Of a stretch of 64,000 bases of DNA, positions 49,855 through 59,961 are shown piece after piece. Below the pieces are notes generated by a model. It searched no databases. It had not been told where the DNA came from and was given only the letters and a program-made list of their open reading frames with translations. Made by a program: the position numbers and the translations under genes. Source of the DNA: Bacteroidota bacterium (GTDB lineage Bacteria > Bacteroidota > Bacteroidia > Bacteroidales > Dysgonomonadaceae); contig JAEZGN010000004.1 in assembly GCA_023437305.1 (NCBI GenBank), positions 1-64,000 of the forward strand, in the 5' to 3' direction. Numbering within the stretch: the first letter of the stretch is position 1; every line of letters starts with the position of its first letter.

Positions 49855-51747
49855 TTATTTAGGAAGCTTAAGATTTGTCAACACAGGAACTTTTGTTGTT
49901 CTTACTTCTGTGTGATGCTTATCATGCTGTTGCTCAAAGATGACAATTTCATTTTGTCCTTTTTTCAGCCATACGCCCGGAACGTATAACGTTTGTTGAG
50001 GACCTACATGCCAATAACGCCCAATGTTTTTACCATTTATAAATACAATACCTTTGCCCCAGTCTTCCATATCGAGGAATGTATCCCCGGTTTCTGTCAA
50101 ATTGAATGTGCCTTTATATAAAGCCGGAGCACCTAGAAGACGTTTCGCTACTGATTCTGTATTACTAAACACAGTGTTTTTTTGCATCTTCTCAAAATCA
50201 GGAACTTCATCCATCGGCATCTGATACATTTGCCAATCACCTTCTATTTCCATGCCGTTTATTACAACAGGGCCAATGATTCCTTTTGTGTTATGAACAA
50301 TCTCTGATCCGTAATTGATACGTCCCATATTCTCTACTAAGATTTCTAACGTAGAATTGAATGGAATTTCAACATCTATAGAATCTTGATTAAAATATCG
50401 GTTAAGCTCCCCTACCTTTTCATCATTTGCATAGACAATACCATAATCGCGTAAACCATTTATTTTCAGTGTCCCGCTTATAGGCTGATTGAAGTGCTTT
50501 TTATATAAAACATATCCGTAGCCTTGGTTCAACTGCTCGAAAGTCATAGGTTTGTTATTTTCAACTACTTTTGAGTTCAATCCGTCTATCGTAGCTATCT
50601 TATCTAGTTTAATAGATGGAATCTCTATCACAGGTATAGCTGCCGGAGCCTTAGGCAGAGAGTAATTTACATATTTTTTAATTACATTGCGAAGCGAGTC
50701 GTATTTTGGCGTTACCCATCCGGCTTCGCTTATAGGTGCATCATAGTCGTAGCTAGTCAGATCGGGCTGAATATCATGTTTCTTATCATAGTTGGCACCA
50801 CTGGTAAAACCAAAGTTAGTTCCGCCGTGTACCATATAATAGTTGATAGATACATTATTTTGCAAATACTTTTCTGTTTGACGGGCTATACTTGTAGCAC
50901 TTATCTGAGGATGAGGTTCGAGCCAGTGAGCAAGCCATCCGGGATAAAATTCGGCAACCATATAAGGGCCTTGTCCTCCATTATACTTATCTACTGCTTT
51001 CTTTAGATTCTCTATATTGCTTTCTCCATTTGCAGTTGGCAAAGCTCCGGGAACAGCGCCTCCTTCAAACAACCAACTTCCATCCGAAGTAAAAGATGGA
51101 ACATCGAAACCTGCATCTTTTAATTGCTGAACGATTTTTGCATTGTATCTGCGATGCTCTTCTAATGGTATATCTTTACGTTGGGAGACATAAGATCCGA
51201 ACTCATTCTCTGCCTGCACCATAACAATAGGGCCACCTTTAGTAATTTGCAAGTTTCCAACTTCCTTATACAATCTGTTTATATATAACTGGGTATATTT
51301 TAGGAATTGCTCGTTATCGCGTCTCAATTCCAAACCCTCTACATTCTGAAGCCACCATGGATAACCTCCAAATTCCCATTCGGCACATACATACGGACCG
51401 GGACGAAGTATCACCATGAGTCCCTCTTCTCCTGCTATTTTTATATATTCGGCAAGATTCTTATCTCCTGTAAAATCCCATTTACCGGGCTCAGGCTCAT
51501 GTATATTCCAAAATACATAAGTAGCCACAGCATTCAGACCCATTGCTTTCAGCATCTGCATACGATGACGCCAATATTGGTGAGGAATACGCGGATAATG
51601 CATTTCGCCTGAAATTATTCTTATCGGTCTTCCGTCGTAAACAAAATCTCCGTTCTTAATCTCAAACGTATGTTTCTTTTGAGAAAAAGAACTGATAGAA
51701 AAAACGAATAATAATATAAAAAAGGTTGAACAAATCTTTTTAAACAT
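49855..51747 (-). CDS. GH35 beta-galactosidase, exported
   Basis: Removes terminal beta-galactose residues from glycans. 630 residues with a signal peptide (KKICSTFFILLFVFSISSFSQ). The barrel has RIISGEMHYPRIPHQYWRHRMQMLKAMGLNAV, FTGDKNLAEYIKIAGEEGLMVILRPGPYVCAEWEFGG and the acid/base Glu in GGPIVMVQAENEFGSY (about residue 180). The nucleophile Glu is in YMVAEFYPGW (about 270), and C-terminal beta domains follow. No type IX C-terminal signal domain and no lipobox, so probably periplasmic. Not part of a SusCD locus here. Confidence 0.94.
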   Translation of the reverse strand: MFKKICSTFFILLFVFSISSFSQKKHTFEIKNGDFVYDGRPIRIISGEMHYPRIPHQYWRHRMQMLKAMGLNAVATYVFWNIHEPEPGKWDFTGDKNLAEYIKIAGEEGLMVILRPGPYVCAEWEFGGYPWWLQNVEGLELRRDNEQFLKYTQLYINRLYKEVGNLQITKGGPIVMVQAENEFGSYVSQRKDIPLEEHRRYNAKIVQQLKDAGFDVPSFTSDGSWLFEGGAVPGALPTANGESNIENLKKAVDKYNGGQGPYMVAEFYPGWLAHWLEPHPQISATSIARQTEKYLQNNVSINYYMVHGGTNFGFTSGANYDKKHDIQPDLTSYDYDAPISEAGWVTPKYDSLRNVIKKYVNYSLPKAPAAIPVIEIPSIKLDKIATIDGLNSKVVENNKPMTFEQLNQGYGYVLYKKHFNQPISGTLKINGLRDYGIVYANDEKVGELNRYFNQDSIDVEIPFNSTLEILVENMGRINYGSEIVHNTKGIIGPVVINGMEIEGDWQMYQMPMDEVPDFEKMQKNTVFSNTESVAKRLLGAPALYKGTFNLTETGDTFLDMEDWGKGIVFINGKNIGRYWHVGPQQTLYVPGVWLKKGQNEIVIFEQQHDKHHTEVRTTKVPVLTNLKLPK

Positions 51748-51826
51748 GGTTTTCTTTTTAAATTATTAATTTAAAGGTATATATTATTATAAATTAAATT
51801 TACGTTTATAAACTCAATCATAAGTG

Positions 51827-51858
51827 TTTATAACATTAAATATTCTTTAATATCTTTG
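51827..51858 (+). promoter_or_regulatory. Promoter of the ThrE-like genes
   Basis: TTTA (51827-51830), 20 bases, then TATCTTTG (51851-51858), a full -7 match with a near -33 match. The start codon is 19 bases downstream. Confidence 0.7.
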
Positions 51859-51877
51859 TTGCAAAATTAAGGTTGGA

Positions 51878-52678
51878 ATGTTAGAGTATAAAGATACAAC
51901 AGAAAAAGTAAAAATACCAGCGCAACGCTTAGCCGATCTCATTTTAGATATAGGTACTTATCTACTTGCATCGGGAGCACACTGCGGAAGACTCAATAGT
52001 AATCTGGGGAGAATGGCCTCAACATGGGAATTTGAACTGCATATAGATCCTACGTTCAAAGGTCTATTAATTACTGTAAAAGACATGAACGACCCGGCAA
52101 ACACAGTCACCAGATTTAAGAATTCGCCTCCTCATAATGTTCACCTTGCTGTTTTGACCGAAATATCCCATTTGTCGTGGAAAGTAAAAGAAGAGAAACT
52201 CTCTATCTCTGAAGCGGAAAATGAATTTGCTGCAATCAAAGCTAAGCCATATTATAAAGATTTATACGTTGCTATAGCTGTCGGACTTTCATGTGCCGGA
52301 TTATGCCTTTTCTCATTAGGAGATTCGATGAATGCTGCTGTTGCTTTTACTGCCGCTTTTATTGGCTATTTTGTACGTGTTTCCTTTTCGAAGAGAAACT
52401 TCAATTCTATGATTTGCATCTCGATAGCAGCTTTTGTTACCACTCTGATTACAGGGCTTGGAAGACTGTATGGAATTGGAGCTCATCCCGAAGCAGCCAT
52501 GGCTACAGGCGTATTATATCTTATACCCGGAGTTCCTCTTATTAATTGTGTTATAGACCTGATAGAAGGCTACCTATCGTCTGCAATCAATAGAGCCTTA
52601 TTCGGCGGGTTTATTTTACTTTGTATTGCTGCGGGAATGACCTTATGTATTACATTAATGGGGATCAATAATTTTTAG
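51878..52678 (+). CDS. Threonine/serine exporter family protein, N-terminal (DUF1212) subunit
   Basis: 266 residues: a cytoplasmic N-terminal domain (about 1-130, RLADLILDIGTYLLASGAHCGRLNSNLGRMA... FELHIDPTFKGLLITVKD) and about five membrane helices at the C-terminus. This is the first half of a split ThrE: the DUF1212 half. The partner half starts 7 bases downstream. Probably exports threonine, serine or a similar amino acid. The exact substrate is unknown. Confidence 0.88.
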   Translation: MLEYKDTTEKVKIPAQRLADLILDIGTYLLASGAHCGRLNSNLGRMASTWEFELHIDPTFKGLLITVKDMNDPANTVTRFKNSPPHNVHLAVLTEISHLSWKVKEEKLSISEAENEFAAIKAKPYYKDLYVAIAVGLSCAGLCLFSLGDSMNAAVAFTAAFIGYFVRVSFSKRNFNSMICISIAAFVTTLITGLGRLYGIGAHPEAAMATGVLYLIPGVPLINCVIDLIEGYLSSAINRALFGGFILLCIAAGMTLCITLMGINNF

Positions 52679-52685
52679 AAAAAAA

Positions 52686-53195
52686 ATGGAAGAACTTACT
52701 ATTATAAATATACTACGCGACTTTGGTATAGCATTCATCGTCGGCTTCTGCTGGGCTATATTATTTGGTTCACCTAAGCGCCTGTTGTGGGTAGCCGGTC
52801 TGCTTGGAGGAATGGGGCATTGTATTCGTTTTATTCTGGTTCAGCTCGATTTCGGGTTAATAACCGCAACTCTGGCGGGGTCTGTACTGATAGGGCTGAT
52901 AGGCATTTTTGCTGCACATAAGGTAGACAGTCCACCTGTTGTATTTACAATGCCGGCCTGTATTACGATGATACCGGGTATGTTTGCTTATAAAACGATG
53001 CTTGCCGGAATAAAGGTTACTGATCTAACGATTGTAGAACAAAACCCTCGCATACTCATAGAGATGTCACATAACCTTATGTTGACAATGTCACTCTTAT
53101 TTACCTTGGCAATAGGAATATGTATCAGTGCGCTGCTTTTCCGAAAATCCAGTGTAAAAAATATATCTCTGAAAGATATAATAGGAAAAGGCTGA
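52686..53195 (+). CDS. Threonine/serine exporter family protein, C-terminal (DUF3815) subunit
   Basis: 169 residues with four or five membrane helices; the GFCWAILFGSPKRLLWVAGLLGGMGHCIRFIL and VFTMPACITMIPGMFAYKTM pieces are typical of the DUF3815 half. Works with the DUF1212 protein just upstream as a two-chain version of ThrE. Ends convergent with the metal ABC permease, 27 bases apart. Confidence 0.87.
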   Translation: MEELTIINILRDFGIAFIVGFCWAILFGSPKRLLWVAGLLGGMGHCIRFILVQLDFGLITATLAGSVLIGLIGIFAAHKVDSPPVVFTMPACITMIPGMFAYKTMLAGIKVTDLTIVEQNPRILIEMSHNLMLTMSLLFTLAIGICISALLFRKSSVKNISLKDIIGKG

Positions 53196-53222
53196 TACTC
53201 TAATTTACTTTATTATTGATTA

Positions 53223-54065
53223 TCAGTTCCTCTCTAAAGAACCGATCAATTGTTTCTTATGTATTAATTTGACTATCCATCTGGATACAAGAAATACTAT
53301 TATCTGTGTAAAAATAATAAATACGCCGGACGGCACATCCAAAACAGCAGAAAGAAACAACCCTACCAAACAACCTACGAACCCTATAAGAATAGATAGC
53401 AAAATCATCTTCACAAAATTAGAAGTGAATAGATTAGCTGTCATCTGAGGAACGGTCAATATAGACATCAACAGAACGATACCAACCAAACGTATAGATA
53501 AAACAATTGTTATTGCTATAGCCATCATCATCGCATATTTAATCAGATTGACAGGAAGATTGCGCGTCTTTGCAAAATCAGAATCAAATGCTGCAAAAAG
53601 TATTTGTCGCCCAAAAAGTAAAAAAACAATGATGAGCACCAAGGATAAAACAGCCAGATATAAAATATCCGGTTTTGTTATAGTTAAAATATTTCCAAAG
53701 AGATAATCGGATAGATTGGGTGCAAACCCGGGCTTAAGATAGATGAAAATAATACCAACAGCCATCCCTAAAGACCAGAATGAGCCAATAGCGGAGTCTT
53801 CTCTAACACCCTGCCTGGAAGAAAGCCACTCAATACCAAATGCCGACAGTATAGAAAAAATCATTGCCGACAGAATTGGATTCCACCCAAAATAGAAGCC
53901 CATTCCAATACCGCCGAGCGAAGCATGTGTTATACCTCCACTAATAAAAACTAATCTGCGGATAACAACATACGATCCTATAATTCCACATGCAATAGAG
54001 GCAAAAAGACTACCTAGAAGAGCATTCTGAAAAAAGCTATAGGATAGAAGATCAAAAAATTCCAT
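53223..54065 (-). CDS. znuB: Zinc/manganese ABC transporter permease (ZnuB family)
   Basis: 280 residues with eight predicted membrane helices, an ABC-3 family permease: FFQNALLGSLFASIACGIIGSYVVIRRLVFISGGITHASLGGIGMGFYFG at the start and LLMSILTVPQMTANLFT near the end. It would pair with a ZnuC/ZnuA type ATPase and binding protein, but none is adjacent. Metal specificity cannot be read from sequence alone. The gene is downstream of metH and repeat copy C. Confidence 0.88.
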   Translation of the reverse strand: MEFFDLLSYSFFQNALLGSLFASIACGIIGSYVVIRRLVFISGGITHASLGGIGMGFYFGWNPILSAMIFSILSAFGIEWLSSRQGVREDSAIGSFWSLGMAVGIIFIYLKPGFAPNLSDYLFGNILTITKPDILYLAVLSLVLIIVFLLFGRQILFAAFDSDFAKTRNLPVNLIKYAMMMAIAITIVLSIRLVGIVLLMSILTVPQMTANLFTSNFVKMILLSILIGFVGCLVGLFLSAVLDVPSGVFIIFTQIIVFLVSRWIVKLIHKKQLIGSLERN

Positions 54066-54135
54066 TGTGATAATATTATTTTTTCTGAATCATATATCTC
54101 CGGAATGGGGAATAATCATCATTTCTATTTTCCAG

Positions 54136-54192
54136 AAAAGTGACAAAAGTAACACTTTATTGAAGGTTTCTTATTTACCTGTTTTGTCACTT
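54136..54192. repeat. Intergenic repeat, copy C
   Basis: AAAAGTGACAAAAGTAACA (54136-54154) holds two 9-base units. AAGTGACAAAA (54138-54148) is the perfect complement of TTTTGTCACTT (54182-54192). Located between the metH stop and the metal permease start. Same family as 27306-27369 and 39208-39259. Confidence 0.65.
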
Positions 54193-54201
54193 ATTTTATA
54201 T

Positions 54202-57200
54202 TTATATCAGATTCGCACTTAAAAATTTGCGAATAACCTCTGCGTCCTCACCTCTTCTTTCAACATAGGATTCCATCTGATCATCAAGAATATTTCCAAT
54301 ATTAAAATATTTCGATTTAGGATGAGATATGATTATTCCACTTACCGAAGCATTGGGTAACATAACCCCATTTTCGGTAAGTTCTACTCCTATTTCTTTC
54401 GATTGTAACAGATCATTATTCAACAAAAAGTTAATAGACTGATCGGGAATAGACGGATAACCTACTGCCGGACGAATACCCTGATATTTAAGAGTAAACA
54501 TGTCATTTACGGAAATATTTTCTTCGGCAGCAAAGCCCCAATACTCTCTTCTTATTTTTGCATGCAACCACTCGGTTGTGGCTTCTGCTAAGCGGTCTAA
54601 AACTGATTTTAGTAATAGAACTTTGTATTCGTCACCCTGCTGTTCGAATTCGCTCATCAATTCATTCGAGCCGACTCCGGCAGTTACTGTAAAACCTCCT
54701 ACATAGTCCTTCTTGCCGGATGATTTAGGTGCAACAAAATCGCAAAGAGACAAATATTCTCCTCTGTCATTCTTTTTTTGCTGACGAAGCATAGGAAAAC
54801 AGACATCATTGATGTAAAGACATTCATTTTCGCTATATGCCTCGAAAACACCAAAAACAGCATTGATATACCCTACTTTATCAAATATCAATTGATCTAA
54901 CAATGCCTTCGCATCTTTATAAAGTTGCATACCTTCGCTTGCTTTTTCTCGTTCGTGCTCGGGAAAAGAATTCAACCATGACGTACGACACGAAGAACAA
55001 TCATCAATATGCTGCACGGATGCATAACGGGCTGACAAATTCCATGAATGGAAGAAGAACTTCCAGTCGATATACGGAACTATCTCATCCACCGGTATAC
55101 GCTTCAAAACCTGTCGTCCTTTTACTTTCGGCTCAGGTGTTTCATATTCAGACCAGTCTATTAACATTCCTTTATCTAAAACTTCAGACAGAGGTAACAG
55201 ATCTGCCTTTTTATCTCCGGCATTATCTCTCAACTGAGAGTATTCCTGTTTTACTTCGTTTATATAATTTTCTTTTGTATTCGGATTTATTAATTTACTT
55301 ACAGCAGCGGGAGCCTGAGACGCATCTTTTACATACACTACCGACCCATTATTGTACTTAGGATCTATCTTTATTGCTGTATGCAGCTTAGATGTAGTTG
55401 CACCGCCAATCATCAATGGAATAGAGAATCCTGCCTTTTCCATCTCGTGAGCAACAATACTCATTTCTTCCAGCGATGGGGTAATCAATCCGCTTAAGCA
55501 AAGAATATCCGGCTGCTCTTCCTTCACTTTTTGGATAATAACCTCAGGAGGAGTCATAACCCCTAAGTCTATAACTTCATAGTTGTTACAAGCAAGAATT
55601 ATAGCTACAATGTTTTTACCGATATCATGTACATCACCCTTCACAGTTGCAATAACAAGCTTTCCGGCTTTATTGCTCCCTGCCGAAGATGACTTCTGCG
55701 CTTCCAACGTGGGTTGAAGAATAGCCACAGCACGCTTCATCGTACGAGCTGTTTTTACTACTTGCGGCAAGAACATCTTACCCGAGCCAAACAGGTCGCC
55801 TACCTTGTTCATACCGTCCATCAGAGGCTTATCAATTATATCCACAGCCTTAGGATATACTCTTAGCGCTTCCTCCAAGTCTTCTTCCAAGTGATCGCTA
55901 ATACCCTTTATTAATGAATATTGGATACGTTCATCAAGCGGGAATGATCTCCACTCTTCCACTTTTTGTTCAGTCTGCCCGTTCTTTTCATTTTTAATAC
56001 GCTCGGCATACTCGATAAGTTCGTCTGTAGCTTCCGGTCTGCGGTTAAATATCACATCTTCTACCAGATTTTTAAGTTCGAGTGGAATATCATCATACAC
56101 CACCGATTGCCCCGGATTAACAATCCCCATATCCATACCCCTCTGAATAGCATAATAGAGGAATACGGCATGCATTGCTTCTCGCACATAGTCATTTCCA
56201 CGGAAGGAGAAAGATAAATTACTTACCCCTCCACTAATTTTAGCATGCGGAAGATTTTTCTTTATCCATGTAATAGTTTCTAGGAAATCAACAGCATAAT
56301 TACGGTGTTCTTCTATGCCGGTAGCTATAGCCAAAATATTAGGGTCGAAGATAATATCAAGCGGATCGAACCCGTCATTTACCAATAACTTGTATGCTCT
56401 CTCACATATTTCGATTCTACGGGAGAATGTATCAGCTTGCCCTGTTTCATCAAAAGCCATTATGATAACAGCTGCACCATATTGTCTGACAAGACGAGCA
56501 TGATGAAGAAATTCCTCTTCCCCTCCCTTCAGGGATATAGAATTTACAATAGCCTTTCCTTGAACACATTTCAGACCGGCCTCCAACACTTCCCACTTCG
56601 AGGAGTCGATCATCACAGGAATGCGTGATACATCAGGATCGGAGGCCATCAGGTTGAGGAAAGTTGTCATTTCTTTTACCCCATCAAGCAACCCTTCATC
56701 CATATTCACATCGAGTACCTGCGCCCCATCTTCTACTTGCTTATGAGCAATAGTCAGAGCCTCTTCATATTTCTCTTCTTTTATCAGACGAAGAAACTTG
56801 CGAGAACCTGCTACGTTGAGACGTTCGCCTATATTGATAAAATTAATTTCAGGCTTAGCTTCTAGCAATTCCAAACCTGAGAGCCACATATATTTGGGTT
56901 TTTCGGCAGGTTTATGAGGTTTTACATCCTTCACCAAATCAGCATATTTTGCAATATGCTCAGGGGTAGTACCGCAACAACCGCCAATAATATTTACCAA
57001 TCCTTCTCCGATGAATTCGCTGATCTGCTCAGCCATTATATCGGGAGTCTGATCATATTCTCCAAACTGGTTTGGCAACCCTGCATTTGGATATGCTGAG
57101 ATAAAACTTGGAGCCATTCGAGCCAATTCTTTTAGATATGGTTTCATATCCGATGCTCCAAAAGAGCAATTAAGCCCGACCGAAAGATAATCGATATGAT

Positions 57201-57894
57201 TGACTGATGCTAAAAATCCTCCTATCGTTTGTCCTGATAATGTACGTCCTGCTTTATCTGATAAAGTCACCGATATCATTATCGGCAATTCAATATTTCT
57301 TTCTTTACGAACCTCTTCAGCTGCGAATAAGGCAGCCTTTGCATTGAGTGTATCGAATATCGTTTCTATGAGTAATAAGTCAACACCGCCATCCGCAAGC
57401 CCCTCTATCTGCTCCTTATAAGCAGAAGACAAGTCATCAAAAGTAACAGCACGATAAATCGGATTTTCGACCTTAGGGCTCATTGATGCCGTTTTGTTAG
57501 TCGGGCCAATAGAACCCGCAACAAAACGAGGCTTATCCGGATTCAGGTTTGTATAATCTATAGCAGCTTTTTTTGCAATTTTCGCTGCCTCTCTATTTAT
57601 TTCTTTTGCCAGATGCGACATATTATAATCCTCTAAGGATATAGCTGTTGCATTGAATGTATTTGTCTCAATAATATCAGCTCCCGCATCCAGATATTTT
57701 CGATGAATTTCTTCTATTATATCGGGGCGTGTGAGATTAAGCAGATCATTATTCCCTTTTTGTAATATTGCACTATCACGAAAACGCTCGCCTCTGAAAT
57801 CCTCTTCTTTCAATTTATACTGCTGAATAAGGCTTCCCATAGCACCATCAAGGATAAGTATCCTCTCTTTCAATATATCTTGTATCTTTTGCAT
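54202..57894 (-). CDS. metH: Cobalamin-dependent methionine synthase
   Basis: Moves a methyl group from methyltetrahydrofolate to homocysteine through cobalamin. 1230 residues hold all modules: the Hcy domain (1-325, ILDGAMGSLIQQ; zinc Cys pair in GGCCGTTPEH near 305), the pterin domain (FINIGERLNVAGSRKF), the B12 cap and binding domain (GKLVIATVKGDVHDIGKNIVAIIL with the cobalt-ligand His near 755) and the reactivation domain (from about 890). ATG codons lie at 57897 and 57894; I use the second. The start is 5 bases after a membrane-protein gene and 1.4 kb after smpB. No cobalamin riboswitch is visible upstream. Confidence 0.96.
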   Translation of the reverse strand: MQKIQDILKERILILDGAMGSLIQQYKLKEEDFRGERFRDSAILQKGNNDLLNLTRPDIIEEIHRKYLDAGADIIETNTFNATAISLEDYNMSHLAKEINREAAKIAKKAAIDYTNLNPDKPRFVAGSIGPTNKTASMSPKVENPIYRAVTFDDLSSAYKEQIEGLADGGVDLLLIETIFDTLNAKAALFAAEEVRKERNIELPIMISVTLSDKAGRTLSGQTIGGFLASVNHIDYLSVGLNCSFGASDMKPYLKELARMAPSFISAYPNAGLPNQFGEYDQTPDIMAEQISEFIGEGLVNIIGGCCGTTPEHIAKYADLVKDVKPHKPAEKPKYMWLSGLELLEAKPEINFINIGERLNVAGSRKFLRLIKEEKYEEALTIAHKQVEDGAQVLDVNMDEGLLDGVKEMTTFLNLMASDPDVSRIPVMIDSSKWEVLEAGLKCVQGKAIVNSISLKGGEEEFLHHARLVRQYGAAVIIMAFDETGQADTFSRRIEICERAYKLLVNDGFDPLDIIFDPNILAIATGIEEHRNYAVDFLETITWIKKNLPHAKISGGVSNLSFSFRGNDYVREAMHAVFLYYAIQRGMDMGIVNPGQSVVYDDIPLELKNLVEDVIFNRRPEATDELIEYAERIKNEKNGQTEQKVEEWRSFPLDERIQYSLIKGISDHLEEDLEEALRVYPKAVDIIDKPLMDGMNKVGDLFGSGKMFLPQVVKTARTMKRAVAILQPTLEAQKSSSAGSNKAGKLVIATVKGDVHDIGKNIVAIILACNNYEVIDLGVMTPPEVIIQKVKEEQPDILCLSGLITPSLEEMSIVAHEMEKAGFSIPLMIGGATTSKLHTAIKIDPKYNNGSVVYVKDASQAPAAVSKLINPNTKENYINEVKQEYSQLRDNAGDKKADLLPLSEVLDKGMLIDWSEYETPEPKVKGRQVLKRIPVDEIVPYIDWKFFFHSWNLSARYASVQHIDDCSSCRTSWLNSFPEHEREKASEGMQLYKDAKALLDQLIFDKVGYINAVFGVFEAYSENECLYINDVCFPMLRQQKKNDRGEYLSLCDFVAPKSSGKKDYVGGFTVTAGVGSNELMSEFEQQGDEYKVLLLKSVLDRLAEATTEWLHAKIRREYWGFAAEENISVNDMFTLKYQGIRPAVGYPSIPDQSINFLLNNDLLQSKEIGVELTENGVMLPNASVSGIIISHPKSKYFNIGNILDDQMESYVERRGEDAEVIRKFLSANLI

Positions 57895-57898
57895 CAAT

Positions 57899-59272
57899 TT
57901 ATTTATTTTCTAAATCAAAAGTTTTAACTGAGTTTACACCCATATAATTTCCATACGCCTTCTGCATCCACTCGATAGAGTCTAATGGAATATCTCCCGT
58001 TTTGGGACGTACCAATATAGATTCAGATGCCTTAAAACGTCCGTATATTATAATATCTTTTATTCCTTTTTGTTTTTCAGCAAGCACAATCCGATCTCTT
58101 TCGGCCCATATTCCGTGTATTCGTTTAAAGTCTTCGAGGCTTAGCCAATATGAATAAACAAACACTAAAGAAGCAACACCAACAGTTAAGTATAGCGACT
58201 TCTTTATAAAGGAGATCGAGAAATCCAGATTGGCATATAACAACCCTGTAGCAATAAACAGGAATATCAGTATAGCAAACCACACCCGGGTAGGGAAAGT
58301 AGGTGCACCGGTCATAGCCAACGTTCCCACACCTGCTGTAACGGCAAATAACAGAGACAGAAACAATGTCTTCTTATTACTTTCTTTCTTTTTGCACTTG
58401 AAATATAGAAATAAAGAGATTGCATATATAACCGTTGGAATAAGTGCATACCAAGTAGACATTTTCAAAATGCTTGTAAACCTATAAACATAAAACATGT
58501 ATATAGGTTCAGTGTCTCCCGAATTCAGGTTGCTAAGTTCTCCTGCATTTCTTATATAATTACCCGGCGCTAACAGCATAAAAGCACACCCTACAATAGC
58601 TCCTATAAGCCCCAGTATCACCCATTTGTGTAACGATTGCTTTTCCTTTTTCGCTAATATAATTAAGCATATAACAAAAAAAATCATCGCCACAGCCATA
58701 TTCTCATTTGTCCATCCGGCGATAATACCAAGCAAAAACATTGCAAAGGCTTTTATCCAACTATCTTTAGACTTTCCTGTAAGGTAAGCAGAGCAATAGA
58801 AAGATAGAAACAACAGGATGAGTAAGGTTCCCCACATATAATTTGCACTACCTGTAATCCAAAAAACATTTTCGATCAATGCAGGTGTAAGAAACCAGAT
58901 CAACAGGTTTATCCCAACAAAAAGCGACAAATTACTCTTGTTTCCCTTATTTACTATATAATAGATTGTTACAACTAATACTATATATCCAATACTATTG
59001 ATAACATCCCCCCAGAAAACACCTGCAGCAAGCATAAACTGAGCTATCGCATGAACAATTGAACGTCCTCCCCACTGGAAGTAATGAACATATTGATACG
59101 GAATAATGTCAGAAAAGCCAACTCTATTACCTTCGGCTGTCATGCTGTATGTCCAGTCATCAAGCGTGATAGGGAAATAATGATTCAGTCCATAAATACC
59201 GAAGAACAGTAATATGGAAGTCAGAACAATGTATTTTTGTTCCAATAAAATCCTTGTAAATCCCTGTGACAT
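57899..59272 (-). CDS. Polytopic membrane protein (DUF6056-like)
   Basis: 457 residues with roughly ten to eleven membrane helices in alternating hydrophobic blocks. A conserved-looking GWTNENMAVAMIFFVICLII and an ENVFWITGSANYMWGTLLILLFL segment resemble DUF6056 membrane proteins of bacterial polysaccharide/glycosylation loci. No catalytic motif is sure. It lies between smpB (11 bases) and metH (5 bases), so it is in one operon with them, though no functional link is evident. Confidence 0.75.
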   Translation of the reverse strand: MSQGFTRILLEQKYIVLTSILLFFGIYGLNHYFPITLDDWTYSMTAEGNRVGFSDIIPYQYVHYFQWGGRSIVHAIAQFMLAAGVFWGDVINSIGYIVLVVTIYYIVNKGNKSNLSLFVGINLLIWFLTPALIENVFWITGSANYMWGTLLILLFLSFYCSAYLTGKSKDSWIKAFAMFLLGIIAGWTNENMAVAMIFFVICLIILAKKEKQSLHKWVILGLIGAIVGCAFMLLAPGNYIRNAGELSNLNSGDTEPIYMFYVYRFTSILKMSTWYALIPTVIYAISLFLYFKCKKKESNKKTLFLSLLFAVTAGVGTLAMTGAPTFPTRVWFAILIFLFIATGLLYANLDFSISFIKKSLYLTVGVASLVFVYSYWLSLEDFKRIHGIWAERDRIVLAEKQKGIKDIIIYGRFKASESILVRPKTGDIPLDSIEWMQKAYGNYMGVNSVKTFDLENK

Positions 59273-59283
59273 TACCTATACAA

Positions 59284-59736
59284 TTAATGCTTCATAGCAC
59301 GATCCATAGCACGTTTATCGTCTTTCTCGCGTAGCGACTGGCGTTTATCATATTGTTTTTTACCTCGTGCTACAGCTATATTTACCTTAGCTAATCCCCT
59401 ATCGTTTAAGAAAACCCGAGTAGGAACTATCGTATATCCTGTTTCTTTTACCAACCGCTGTATTTTTTTTAGTTCTTTCTTATTCAACAAAAGTTTGCGA
59501 TCTCTACGTGCAGCATGATTGTTATACGAACCATAAAAATATTCTGCAATATACATATTACGTACCCACAGCTCATTCTTTTCGAACATACAAAATGTAT
59601 CCACCAAACTGGCTTTGCCTAGACGAATAGATTTTATTTCTGTACCTGTAAGCACAATACCGGCCGTATACGTTTCGATAAATTCATAATCAAAACTTGC
59701 TCGTTTATTCTTTATATTTATGTTTGATTGATTCAT
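59284..59736 (-). CDS. smpB: SsrA-binding protein
   Basis: Binds tmRNA and rescues stalled ribosomes. 150 residues: NINIKNKRASFDYEFIETYTAGIVLTGTEIKSIRLGKASLVDTFC, ...LLLNKKELKKIQRLV, VFLNDRGLAKVNIAVARGKKQYDKRQSLREKDDKRAMDRAMKH with the C-terminal basic tail. The frame opens 8 codons further up, but the promoter-like element at 59758-59765 overlaps that start. No tmRNA gene is in this window. Confidence 0.97.
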   Translation of the reverse strand: MNQSNINIKNKRASFDYEFIETYTAGIVLTGTEIKSIRLGKASLVDTFCMFEKNELWVRNMYIAEYFYGSYNNHAARRDRKLLLNKKELKKIQRLVKETGYTIVPTRVFLNDRGLAKVNIAVARGKKQYDKRQSLREKDDKRAMDRAMKH

Positions 59737-59757
59737 AATTATATAAGCATTCTTATC

Positions 59758-59765
59758 CAAACTTA
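59758..59765 (-). promoter_or_regulatory. Candidate promoter -7 element of smpB
   Basis: On the minus strand TAAGTTTG matches TAnnTTTG and ends 22 bases before the preferred smpB ATG. It makes the longer start unlikely. No clear -33 box. Confidence 0.5.
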
Positions 59766-59931
59766 CAAAAATACTAAATATTAGGCTTAAGTATCTATTT
59801 CAACCCGAATATTCTTAGTTGATGTATCCAGAACAAGATAATCTCAAGCATTGATTATGAAAAAAGAAGAATTTCGATATTGTAAAGCTAGTTTGTGTAT
59901 ATATGCTTCTAGCGAGAAAATAGTGGCAAAA

Positions 59932-59961
59932 AAAAGGTTGAATCTTCAAATTCAACCTTTT
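59932..59961 (-). terminator. Terminator overlapping the end of dnaA
   Basis: AAAAGGTTGAAT and ATTCAACCTTTT form a 12-bp stem (59932-59943 with 59950-59961) around a 6-base loop, followed on the minus strand by eight T. The stem includes the last codons of dnaA. Confidence 0.85.

Noticed and set aside
54903..55361. 152-codon plus-strand frame inside metH
   Set aside because: Shadow of the conserved metH reactivation domain.
57895..59283. Cobalamin riboswitch for metH
   Set aside because: metH starts 5 bases after another gene in a three-gene operon, and I see no B12-box-like pattern there or ahead of smpB.
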